This document shows positions 50,101 to 58,544 of a DNA stretch of 64,000 nucleotides, piece after piece. This stretch comes from Muribaculaceae bacterium Isolate-037 (Harlan) (GTDB lineage: Bacteria; Bacteroidota; Bacteroidia; Bacteroidales; Muribaculaceae): assembly GCA_003762615.1 (NCBI GenBank), contig RIAZ01000006.1, forward strand, positions 1-64,000. The letters are read 5' to 3'. The translations under genes and the position numbers were made by a program. A model generated the notes under the pieces. That model worked only from the letters and a program-made list of their open reading frames with translations, did not search any database and had not been told where the DNA came from. Numbering within the stretch: position 1 is the stretch's first letter; each line of letters begins with the position of its first letter.

Positions 50101-50183
50101 ATGCACAGGAACATGATCGCAATCGCTTTACGCAGCGATAAGTTAGGACTGTTTTTCCCTGATGTTTGTTTAGAGATATCCAT
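47130..50183 (-). CDS. susC: SusC/RagA-family TonB-dependent transporter
   Basis: A 1017-residue outer-membrane transporter: signal peptide ending SLQASAQ, a carboxypeptidase-regulatory-like domain ([39 protein letters not shown]), TonB box region ([20 protein letters not shown]), plug ([45 protein letters not shown]) and a beta-barrel ending in VGLNVNF. It moves oligosaccharides into the periplasm with energy from TonB. It lacks the N-terminal STN domain of the other SusC in this window, so it is not directly sigma-signalling. A strong promoter is at 50263-50294. Confidence 0.96.
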   Translation of the reverse strand: [1017 protein letters not shown]

Positions 50184-50262
50184 AGACGATAGGTTAACAA
50201 TGGTATTTTGTTACAACGGTTACCCGTTGCGTTGGTAGGTTGTTGTCGTAGTATAAGGTCGG

Positions 50263-50294
50263 CAAAATTACAAAAAAAAATAAAAAACAACAAA
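50263..50294 (-). promoter_or_regulatory. Promoter of the susCD operon
   Basis: On the minus strand: TTTG at 50294-50291, 20-bp gap, TAATTTTG at 50270-50263, an exact match to the Bacteroidetes consensus. The leader to the susC ATG is about 70 nt. Confidence 0.85.
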
Positions 50295-50376
50295 TTTTAT
50301 AAAATTTTTGAAAGATATGGTGGATATTTATCTCTATTTGATTGAAATGTATATTATAGTTTAGATATATCATGAC

Positions 50377-50384
50377 TACCTTTG
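50377..50384 (+). promoter_or_regulatory. -7 promoter box of the divergent glycosidase gene
   Basis: TACCTTTG fits TAnnTTTG; the -33 region is weak (no TTTG at the right distance), which suggests a regulated promoter. The two divergent promoters of this locus are about 107 bp apart and could share an activator site. Confidence 0.5.
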
Positions 50385-50418
50385 CGGAAATCTCTTATAT
50401 GATAATTTTAATCTGACC

Positions 50419-53121
50419 ATGAGACAAAATCTACTTTTTATTCTTGGTGCGCTCTCTGCTATGCCAGGAGCCGCTGCAACTGACATCCCCGACGGCTGGA
50501 GCCTGTATGACCTGATACCCCCTGCCGACCGTGTGCTCCTTTTTGATTATGACGCGGAGGGGAAGAAACTCCCGATCCTATGGGGATTCGATACGGCATG
50601 GAATGACTACGGCAATATGCTCCGTGGCGTGCGCTACTCGCGTGGTGCCGACGTGGGCGTGGCGCGTGTCTCGTTCCAGCCTTGGGCTAAGATAGAGGAG
50701 AAGGGGAAACTCCCCCCGATGCTTCAGGAAAATCTTGAAAAGCGTCTGGCGAATGTGGCTCTCAATGAGAGGAGGGTCGACATAGCCCTTAACCTTGACG
50801 GAGGAGAGAATACGGTTAAGGCTATATATGGCGGACTCGACGGAGCCAACAACTACGTCGGCGACCCGGATGCCGCGGCTGAGGAGTATGCCCTGCTTAT
50901 TGATGCCACTGCCGCTGCCGTGGAGGAGGCGGGCTACAGGGTGGTCTCGGCGGCTCCATTCAATGAGCCGGATTACTTCTGGAACGGTACACCCATCAAT
51001 GTATTTGATAAGATCAACCGCCGGCTGAAGGATTTCGATGCATATCCGCGTTTCCGCGACATACGCATCAGCGGCGGCAATACCCTCAACTGCGACCAGG
51101 CGATGCCCTGGTATTCCGAACTGAAGGAGTATCTTGACGAGGGGAACACTCATCAGCTTGCCGGCGATTTCGACCATTATGCCGATTTCTTCGCCACGGT
51201 ACGTGCCGACGGTAAGTATGCCACTGCCGACGAACTTCACAACGTGATGGAGGCGATGGTAGGCGTGGAGTATGGCATGCAGACCGGTATCTGGTGGGGC
51301 TCTGCCGAGCAGGCACGAGGCGAGTTTATGAAGGCAAGCGCTGGTGAACGTCTCGGATATGCCGAGAACCGCAAGGCATGGTCGGCGGCTTCCGTCTACC
51401 GTGCGCCGTCTGGTAGGGTGCAGGCGTTTCTCGGTTGCAGCGAGCGTCAGGCGCGTCCCTCCACGTATAAGCTCGTGTCGAGAAACGGTGATGTCTACGT
51501 CGATGGCTTCGGTCCGGTGAGGGAGTATGTGGCATCATTGCCCGGTGATCCCAACGGAGGGTATCAGACCGATCAGCAGCGTAATGCAGAGACGGTGCTT
51601 AATATCACGCGTGGTGCCGACATTCAGCCGGCTATCGATGGCGCGTATATTCTCGTCAACGCTGCCAGCCACATGGTGATAAGCGGCAAGGATGGCAACA
51701 CCAACAATGCCAACGACATTGTGCAGCGCAGCTATACCGGAGGTGCCGACCAGCATTGGGCATTCCGCCACGTGCCGGAGACGCAGGGTGGTGACTTCAG
51801 CTATTTCTTCATCACTAATTATGGCACGAGTCAGGCTCTTGACGACAACAATTGGAATATAGAGGTAGGGGGTAAGGTGATCTCCTACGGACTTTCCGGT
51901 GCCGGAGTGCAGCAGTGGGCTTTGGAATATGACGGCGACGGATGGTTTCATATCCGCAATAAGCAGAGTGCGCTATATCTGGAATGTGACGGAGGGGAGA
52001 ATGCCCCCGCCCTTCAGCAGGAGCGCACGGATAATGCCAATCAGCGTTGGCGTCTGATTCCTATGGGTTCGCCTGTGGAGTTTGACGCGCCTTCGGCTCC
52101 GACGGGTCTGACCGCTGCGGGGCGCAATGCGAGCGTCATGCTGGAATGGGATGAGATGGCGGATGAAGTGACCTACATGGTGCTTCGTGCTGAAGCCGGA
52201 ACGGATGATTTCAATACCATCGCACGCGGATTGAAGTCAACAGCTTATCTTGATAATACGGTGACTCCCGGCGTGGCGTATGATTATAAGCTGGTTGCGG
52301 AGGATGCCTCCTGCAACCGTTCGGTGCCCTCGGCGAGTGTTGAGGGGGAGACGGTCGGCAACGGTATGACTGCCTGGTTCCCACTTGATAATTCTATGGA
52401 TGAGTTGGCTGCAAACGGATGGTCGATGCGTACGCATGAGGATCCCTCTTTCCGCGCAGGGTATAAGGATGGCATTAAGGCTCTCTTCTTCCGTAAGACC
52501 CAATATGCGCAGCTCCCATATTCTGCATTTAGCGGGGATTCCTTCTCTCTGGCGTTATGGACGCGTATCGGTGCCGCTTCTGAAGGTGACTATCTCTTCT
52601 CTACTGGTGTTAGTGAGGATGAGACGCTGTATCTTACTCCGCGCACTGAGGGGGAGATGCGTCTTGTGGCTGTCAACGGCGACGTGACACGACAGATTGC
52701 AGTCCCTGCCATTCAGGATTGGAACCATGTTGCGATTGTAGTGGATGGTGGAGATGTGAAGCTCTATCTTAATGGTGAGTGTGTCGGTAGCGATGATTTC
52801 TCTGATGCTATGCCGCAGTGCCGTTTGCTTTCGTATCTTGGACGCGGTCATGGTCTGAAGGATACTTATCTCACAGGTTATGTAGGCGACTTACGTATCT
52901 TCAATCATGCCATCACTCCGGAGACTGTAAAGGAGACCATGACGGGAGAATATTCCGGCGTGTCGCAGATAGTGGATGATGCAGAGGTTGTGGCAGTGGA
53001 ATACTATTCACCGCAGGGAATCCGTCTGGATGCACCGGCTCCCGTCGGCATAACTATTGTCCGCACCATCTATAGCGACGGACGTGTCGTGACCCGCAAG
53101 GTAATTGCTGACCGCAACTGA
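50419..53121 (+). CDS. Modular exported glycosidase: clan-A-like catalytic domain, ricin-type lectin, FN3, LamG-like
   Basis: A 900-residue protein. After a signal peptide (about 1-20) comes a probable (beta/alpha)8 catalytic region to about residue 400. AAPFNEPDYFW (Glu183) resembles the NEP acid/base motif of clan GH-A, and Glu272 (ADELHN) or Glu284 could be the nucleophile. Residues about 410-570 look like a ricin-type beta-trefoil (GADQHWAFRH, GVQQWALEYDGDGWFHIRNKQSALYLE, NANQRWRLIP: three QxW-like repeats). Next are a fibronectin type III domain (575-665) and a LamG-like lectin domain (about 670-845), then the tail VEYYSPQGIRLDAP. I cannot assign a GH family. It is divergent from susC, so probably a surface or secreted enzyme of the same utilisation locus. 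Confidence 0.75.
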   Translation: MRQNLLFILGALSAMPGAAATDIPDGWSLYDLIPPADRVLLFDYDAEGKKLPILWGFDTAWNDYGNMLRGVRYSRGADVGVARVSFQPWAKIEEKGKLPPMLQENLEKRLANVALNERRVDIALNLDGGENTVKAIYGGLDGANNYVGDPDAAAEEYALLIDATAAAVEEAGYRVVSAAPFNEPDYFWNGTPINVFDKINRRLKDFDAYPRFRDIRISGGNTLNCDQAMPWYSELKEYLDEGNTHQLAGDFDHYADFFATVRADGKYATADELHNVMEAMVGVEYGMQTGIWWGSAEQARGEFMKASAGERLGYAENRKAWSAASVYRAPSGRVQAFLGCSERQARPSTYKLVSRNGDVYVDGFGPVREYVASLPGDPNGGYQTDQQRNAETVLNITRGADIQPAIDGAYILVNAASHMVISGKDGNTNNANDIVQRSYTGGADQHWAFRHVPETQGGDFSYFFITNYGTSQALDDNNWNIEVGGKVISYGLSGAGVQQWALEYDGDGWFHIRNKQSALYLECDGGENAPALQQERTDNANQRWRLIPMGSPVEFDAPSAPTGLTAAGRNASVMLEWDEMADEVTYMVLRAEAGTDDFNTIARGLKSTAYLDNTVTPGVAYDYKLVAEDASCNRSVPSASVEGETVGNGMTAWFPLDNSMDELAANGWSMRTHEDPSFRAGYKDGIKALFFRKTQYAQLPYSAFSGDSFSLALWTRIGAASEGDYLFSTGVSEDETLYLTPRTEGEMRLVAVNGDVTRQIAVPAIQDWNHVAIVVDGGDVKLYLNGECVGSDDFSDAMPQCRLLSYLGRGHGLKDTYLTGYVGDLRIFNHAITPETVKETMTGEYSGVSQIVDDAEVVAVEYYSPQGIRLDAPAPVGITIVRTIYSDGRVVTRKVIADRN

Positions 53122-53124
53122 TAC

Positions 53125-53261
53125 TCAAATGGTTTAAGGTTTAATGTTTATGGTTTATGATCATTAAATTTTGTATAATGAAAAGATTCTTGGATTTCCG
53201 TGAATCTTAAACCTTAAACTATAAACTATAAACCACTGAAGTGCAGCTTGCGAAACTTCAG
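53125..53261. terminator. Inverted-repeat spacer between converging genes
   Basis: A TGGTTTAAGGTTTAATGTTT-like left arm is roughly complementary to TAAACCTTAAACTATAAACC on the right, followed by a small ACTGAAG/CTTCAGT hairpin. This probably ends transcription from both sides. Confidence 0.5.
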
Positions 53262-55529
53262 TCAATTAAATTTTAGGGTTCCGGCACTGTTTAGGTCGGA
53301 ATGAGTGATACTGAAGTCTTCAAGTGGCTCTCCGTTGAGGAGGATGCGCTTGAAGACTTTTTTACCTTCCGACGCGCCGGGAGCCGTTATCGTGAAGGGT
53401 TTCCCACCTTCTGGCGTTATCGTCACGCGGTCAAAGAGGGGTGCGCCGAGGTAGTAGCGGTCGGTAGCCGGACATACCGGGTAGAAGCCCATGGCGGAGA
53501 AGACGAACCATGCCGACATCTGCCCGGCATCGTCGTTGCCGGAGAGTCCGCCCGGGGTGTCGAGATATTCCGTGTCGAGGATATGACGCACCCATTTCTG
53601 CGTGAGGTCGTTGCGCCCTGCCATGTCAAACATGTATGCTACCTGGTGACACGGCTCATTGCCGTGCCAGTAGCGTTTCTGAGTGAACATGGAGTCAAGT
53701 TTCTCCACAAACCTTTCGCGCCCGCCGAGCATACCGATGAGTCCTTCCGGATCGTGTGGCACGTACCACGTGTAGTGACAGGGGGCACCCTCCGTTATTG
53801 CACGGTTGAAATCAAACGGGTCGGTGCCTTCTGCAAAAGTGCCGTCGGCATGGCGTCCGTTGGCATAGCCAAGTGCGGGGTCGATGACGTTGCGGTAGTT
53901 GCCGGCACGCTTGCGCAGCATTTCAGCATCTTCAGTGGCTCCCACAATATCGGCAAGTTGCGCCAGTGCGAAATCATCGAAGGCATATTCCAGGGTGCGG
54001 GAAGTCTGTTCCTGCTTGTGGAAAGCCTCCTCCACGCCATCTTCAAGCGGGATGTAGCCATATCTCATGTAGGATTCCAATGCACGTCTACCCATGCCGT
54101 CCTTATATTCGTTGAAGTCTGCCGGAGTCTCAAAGGCATTCTTGCGGAGATAGCGGTAGGCTTTCTCTTTGTCGAAGTTATTCACCCCCTTCACTGCGGC
54201 ATCCGCTATGGCGGCTGCGCAGTGGTCGCCTATCATGGCTGCGGTATAGCTGTTCCAGCATGGGAATATGGGCATCCAGCCACCCTCCTCCGCGTCGGTC
54301 ACTAGCGACTGCATCATCTCGCCGCTCCTCTCCGGAGTGAGAAGAGTGAGGAGCGGATGAAGTGCGCGGTAGGTGTCCCACATGCTGAAGTCGCCGTATT
54401 TGTCGGTCTTACCTCCGGTTGAGAGTATCTTATCCCCTTTGGCGAATCGGGGATAGCTGCCGTCGGCATCGCTGATCACTCGAGGAAGGAGCGAACAGCG
54501 GTAGAGCGAACCGTAGAATTTAGCCATATCCTCATCCTTGCCACCCTCCACCTGAATCATGCCGAGCTGACGGTTCCACGCATCTGTGGATTGGCGACGC
54601 ACCTTTTCAAAGTCGGCTACGGGTATCTCCTTTTCAAGATTACGTCGCGCACCCTCCATGGAGGTGAATGATGAGCCTGCCGTAAGAGTGACCTGCATCG
54701 ATGGCTTTGTCTTGAAACTTACATACGCACCTATTCCCGGCTCGCCTGATATGGCGGTGCGGTGTGGATGCAGGGTGTCCCCCTTGAATGTGCCGTAATC
54801 GGTGATTTTAAGATTCTTCGGTAGTTTTATGATGAACCATCCGGAGAATCCTGCCGGTTCGCCCCAGCCCTGATATATGCGGTGGACGGGATTATACCCC
54901 CTTATCTCATGACGCCGGGGATCGTATTCAATCATCCCTTCCCCCTCGTCGGAGTTAGGATTGACGATGATATGCCCGATTCCGTCATGGTCGTAGGAGA
55001 AGCGGAATATCCCGGCTCTTGACAGACCGGTCATCTCCGCCGTCATCCCTTCATCCGGAAGGCTTACGGAATAATAGTCAGGCCGTGCTGTCTCCGACTG
55101 CCTGTCTATGCGTGTGGCACGTGAGCGCGGGGAGGTGCGGAGCGGTCCGGATATGGCATGGAGCGTCATGGAGCCGTAGTCCTGTGTGCATCCGCCGTTG
55201 AGCCAATGACTGTTGCGGAAACCCTGTAGGAGGGAGTCTGCGAAATAATATGGGGCGATGCACTTCTGTTCGGTGTCGCGGGTCTGCGGAGTCCAAAGGT
55301 TCATGCCGTGGGGCACCCCGACTGCCGGCACCGTCTGACCATGGTCCTCCGACCCCTTACCGAATAGTCCGGCGGTGCGTGTCTCTGCAAAAGCGGTACC
55401 TACGCGGGTGTCAACGCGATCGATAGGATTTATCGCAAGAGAGAGAGGGGAGTGGATTGTCGCCACAGCCATCAGCATAAAGGCAGACGCCCATCTACAG
55501 GAATCAGAAATGTGAAGAATACGTTTCAT
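53262..55529 (-). CDS. Glycoside hydrolase family 92 (alpha-mannosidase family)
   Basis: An exported protein of about 755 residues with the two-domain GH92 plan: an N-terminal beta-sandwich beginning NPIDRVDTRVGTAFAETR and an (alpha/alpha)6 domain with LSTGGKTDKYGDFSMWDTYRALHPLLTLL, EGAPCHYTWYVPHDPEGLIGMLGG, GNEPCHQVAYMFD and GLSGNDDAGQMSAWFVFSAMGFYPVCPA, which carry the Ca2+ and catalytic acids. GH92 enzymes are exo-acting alpha-mannosidases on N-glycans or mannans. An in-frame ATG at 55616 adds 29 non-signal residues; from 55529 (MKRILHISDSC) a signal sequence follows. It is the only mannosidase of this utilisation locus. Confidence 0.92.
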   Translation of the reverse strand: MKRILHISDSCRWASAFMLMAVATIHSPLSLAINPIDRVDTRVGTAFAETRTAGLFGKGSEDHGQTVPAVGVPHGMNLWTPQTRDTEQKCIAPYYFADSLLQGFRNSHWLNGGCTQDYGSMTLHAISGPLRTSPRSRATRIDRQSETARPDYYSVSLPDEGMTAEMTGLSRAGIFRFSYDHDGIGHIIVNPNSDEGEGMIEYDPRRHEIRGYNPVHRIYQGWGEPAGFSGWFIIKLPKNLKITDYGTFKGDTLHPHRTAISGEPGIGAYVSFKTKPSMQVTLTAGSSFTSMEGARRNLEKEIPVADFEKVRRQSTDAWNRQLGMIQVEGGKDEDMAKFYGSLYRCSLLPRVISDADGSYPRFAKGDKILSTGGKTDKYGDFSMWDTYRALHPLLTLLTPERSGEMMQSLVTDAEEGGWMPIFPCWNSYTAAMIGDHCAAAIADAAVKGVNNFDKEKAYRYLRKNAFETPADFNEYKDGMGRRALESYMRYGYIPLEDGVEEAFHKQEQTSRTLEYAFDDFALAQLADIVGATEDAEMLRKRAGNYRNVIDPALGYANGRHADGTFAEGTDPFDFNRAITEGAPCHYTWYVPHDPEGLIGMLGGRERFVEKLDSMFTQKRYWHGNEPCHQVAYMFDMAGRNDLTQKWVRHILDTEYLDTPGGLSGNDDAGQMSAWFVFSAMGFYPVCPATDRYYLGAPLFDRVTITPEGGKPFTITAPGASEGKKVFKRILLNGEPLEDFSITHSDLNSAGTLKFN

Positions 55530-55724
55530 GGTCAGGTTGGTTTGGGTTTCAAAACGGATGCAAATATAATGAAAAAAGTCAAACATCCGGATACAGACCG
55601 CCCACAAAGTCACCAAATGATATGGTTCCCTTGTGGGCGGCTTTCTATAAACACTCTATAACGTTTTCTATAATTTTGTTGGCAGCGGATGAAAGTCATC
55701 CTTATCTATTGTATCTATAGTGTG

Positions 55725-57080
55725 CTATTTGATTGCGGCATCAAGCTTCTTGCGGAAATCATCGTCAGAGGGGCGGAAGGCATCGGCATTGTAGATGGTG
55801 CCGTCGGCATTGATGACCATAAAACGCGGAATACCGCCTATGCCGTAGGCATCGGTCAACGCCTGATGGTCGTCGCCGGAAGCGCGGAACTGCGGCCATA
55901 GCGGCTTGTCTTTCTCCATCGCCTTTTTCCATGCATTCTCATCCTCATCAACCGATATGCTGAGGAACATCACCTTGTCGTTCCCCTTGTAATATTCCGT
56001 GTAGTGGCGTGCGATGTGGGGTATCTCTTTGCGGCAGGGTCCGCACCAGCTTGCCCAGACGTCGATATATATGACTTTGCCGAAGAATTCGCTCAGTTTA
56101 TGGGGTTTGCCGTCGGCATCCGTGAAATTGATGTCGATGGCTTTCATTCCTGCGCGAGTGGACTTCAGCGATTTGACCTTGTTGGCGTAATATTTCACTA
56201 CGGGAGAGTCTTCACCGGCAAATTCCACGAATGGAAGCCAGAAGTCATCGACATTGTTGCATTGTCCCCATTCCAGCACCTGAAGCGCACAATTGTTGAG
56301 AAGGGCTTTCCTTACATCAGGGTCGGTAATTTTCTCATCGATAGCCTTTATATAGGCGAGACCCCACGGTGTCATGTCGGCATCAAAATCCGGGGTTTCG
56401 AGTTTGCTTTCAAATGCCCATACCGGAAGATAGTTGTATAATCCGATCCATGAGTTAAGATCCACCGTGTCAAGCAGAATGGCAGCCTTTTTCTGGTCGG
56501 AGCCACACAGACGCACCCGGAAATTAAGATAAGCATCGTCGGTCAGGCGTTTGAGAAATTCCTTTACCTTACCGTCAGACACCTTGTCGAGATCACGTTT
56601 CAGCGCGGCGTAGTTATTGTCAATCTCTGCCTGTTTTACATCGGTCGGCACGGTGTCGTTCTCAAACGGGAAATATTTCCCTATGTCGAAATATTCGTTA
56701 TACGCTTTCAGATATTCTGCGGCGCGTGCGTTGTCGCCTTTGAATATGAAGCTGCAATCCCCGTTTGAGTCGCGGGTCACGTCTATCTCGAGCGTTTTGC
56801 CCGGTTCCACGATAAACTGACGCGATGCGTTGTCGAGATATATCCATGCCGGGGCAAAATCCATATCTTTCAGTTCAACATTGTCCACAACAAGTGTAGA
56901 CGGCGATTTACGCTCGGCTTTCAGACGTCGGGCATCAAATTCATTCTGACCCTTCTCTTTGCCGATTGTCAATTCCGATTTAGAGCAGTCGGTGGTGTCC
57001 GGGAAGTTCACTGTCAGAATCTGTGCGGGGGCAGAGAGTGCCGAAAGGCACAGAAGCGTCAGGAAAATGTGTCTTGTCAT
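55725..57080 (-). CDS. TlpA-like exported thioredoxin-fold protein
   Basis: A 451-residue protein with signal peptide MTRHIFLTLLCLSALSAPAQ, a long N-terminal region (beta-rich DUF4369-like start, then helical to about residue 310) and a C-terminal thioredoxin domain with WASWCGPCRKEIPH (Cys346/Cys349) and the cis-proline segment GIGGIPRFMVI. Such proteins reduce or shuffle disulfides in the periplasm. In Bacteroidales they recur inside sigma/anti-sigma-controlled utilisation loci, as here, 33 bp downstream of susD, though their role there is unclear. Confidence 0.88.
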   Translation of the reverse strand: MTRHIFLTLLCLSALSAPAQILTVNFPDTTDCSKSELTIGKEKGQNEFDARRLKAERKSPSTLVVDNVELKDMDFAPAWIYLDNASRQFIVEPGKTLEIDVTRDSNGDCSFIFKGDNARAAEYLKAYNEYFDIGKYFPFENDTVPTDVKQAEIDNNYAALKRDLDKVSDGKVKEFLKRLTDDAYLNFRVRLCGSDQKKAAILLDTVDLNSWIGLYNYLPVWAFESKLETPDFDADMTPWGLAYIKAIDEKITDPDVRKALLNNCALQVLEWGQCNNVDDFWLPFVEFAGEDSPVVKYYANKVKSLKSTRAGMKAIDINFTDADGKPHKLSEFFGKVIYIDVWASWCGPCRKEIPHIARHYTEYYKGNDKVMFLSISVDEDENAWKKAMEKDKPLWPQFRASGDDHQALTDAYGIGGIPRFMVINADGTIYNADAFRPSDDDFRKKLDAAIK

Positions 57081-57113
57081 AATTTATATGTGATTATGAA
57101 GTCGGTATGACTC

Positions 57114-58526
57114 CTATTCGTAATTCTGTGAGAATGTGGGATTGGTCTGCATTACAGCAATGGGGAACGGCATGATCCAGAGTGGACTCTCCGGGGATAT
57201 GGAGTATGTGCCGATTCCTGGAAGATCTCGGGTGATTGTCGCCTTGTATTCATCTTCCGAGTTCCAACGCTTGCGGTCGAAGAAGTTTTCAAATGTCATA
57301 AGGAATTCAATGAATTTCGCCTGTTGCAGCTCCTCCATAGCCTCCTTTACTGTGGAAGCCGTGAATGGCACGTATTTTTCGGGGTCGATACGGTGTTCGC
57401 GGATCTCATTGACGTAGCCCAGACCCTTCTCTATCTGATTGTCGCGGATGTAACATTCAGCGGCTACATACATTATGCTTTCCACGGTGAGTCCCCAGGG
57501 ATTCTTGTAGGTGTCCCAGCCGGAGAATGAGAGACAACCCTCAACTCCCGAGCTCATCTCTCCATATATGCCGTTCCATATCTCTTCGCCCTCCTCCTTG
57601 TAGCCGGCGTAGCCGTAGTCGATCGTGAGATCGCCATCTTCAAACTTGGCAACGGTCTCGCGTGACAGATTATCGGCGAAAGGACACCAGAAACTCGGAT
57701 TGCTCGATGCCACGTATAGGAAGTTGTTGGGAGAGGTGGGGAGGAGGAGCCAGCAATAATCATCCATCATGTAGAGACGGTCTTCTATGGTGTAGTCGCT
57801 GTCGAGTGCTTTGAGAGCGTAGGGGAGGGCATCCTGATAGCGTTTCATCTGGAAAAGTATCCTTGCCTTTATTGCGTTGCCGGTGGCGCGTGAGCAGCGG
57901 GTGACGGATGCGGTAGAGGGCAATGCGTCGATATACTTGTCGTCAAGATCCTCAAGGATTCTCTCATATACCTGATCAAGGGGAATCTGTTGCTTCTGAT
58001 CCATGTCGTAGTTGTCAACGTAGGCTATGCCGCCGTTTTGTGATGCGGTGGCTGCATCATATTGGCGTGCATAGAGGTTGGCAGCCAGGAAATGCAGATA
58101 TGCCCGTTTCAGATGTGCCTCGGCTATCACCTTCTGTTTGATGGATTGTTCGCCTGTGGCGGCATCAATTTTACCCAATGCCACGTTGAGGGTGTTGATT
58201 GCGCTGTAGATCGAGGTGTAGCGCGAGTCTTTCGATGCGAGATTCCCCCTGTCGAGATTCTCGTTGTAGCAGAGATATGAGGAGAGGAGCGTGTTGGTGT
58301 TGTTGATGAGCTGCTTCACCGTGGAGAACTCCTGTCCGTAGCTCTCATTCACCAGGATTGAGATGTCGGAGCCCGGGTCGGTGCTCACGTGGATCTCATT
58401 CAGCAGATATTCTATCTCCTGGGCTGTCTCGAGAGTGGTCTGTCCTTTCGGCACCATCTCTATGTCGCAGGAGGAAAGCATCAGCAATGATGCGGTAAGC
58501 GATAGGATATGATATCTTTTTTTCAT
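57114..58526 (-). CDS. susD: SusD/RagB-family lipoprotein (second locus)
   Basis: A 470-residue SusD-like protein: lipoprotein signal MKKRYHILSLTASLLMLSSCDIEMVPKGQTTLETA (Cys20), TPR-like helices (KVIAEAHLKRAYLHFLAANLYA, ATGNAIKARILFQMKRYQDALPYALKAL) and a C-terminal segment with AKFIEFLMTFENFFDRKRWN. It is shorter than the first SusD. It forms a pair with the STN-type SusC gene 18 bp upstream and should bind the same glycan at the surface. Confidence 0.92.
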   Translation of the reverse strand: MKKRYHILSLTASLLMLSSCDIEMVPKGQTTLETAQEIEYLLNEIHVSTDPGSDISILVNESYGQEFSTVKQLINNTNTLLSSYLCYNENLDRGNLASKDSRYTSIYSAINTLNVALGKIDAATGEQSIKQKVIAEAHLKRAYLHFLAANLYARQYDAATASQNGGIAYVDNYDMDQKQQIPLDQVYERILEDLDDKYIDALPSTASVTRCSRATGNAIKARILFQMKRYQDALPYALKALDSDYTIEDRLYMMDDYCWLLLPTSPNNFLYVASSNPSFWCPFADNLSRETVAKFEDGDLTIDYGYAGYKEEGEEIWNGIYGEMSSGVEGCLSFSGWDTYKNPWGLTVESIMYVAAECYIRDNQIEKGLGYVNEIREHRIDPEKYVPFTASTVKEAMEELQQAKFIEFLMTFENFFDRKRWNSEDEYKATITRDLPGIGTYSISPESPLWIMPFPIAVMQTNPTFSQNYE

Positions 58527-58544
58527 TTCATTTTCTGTTTGCGG

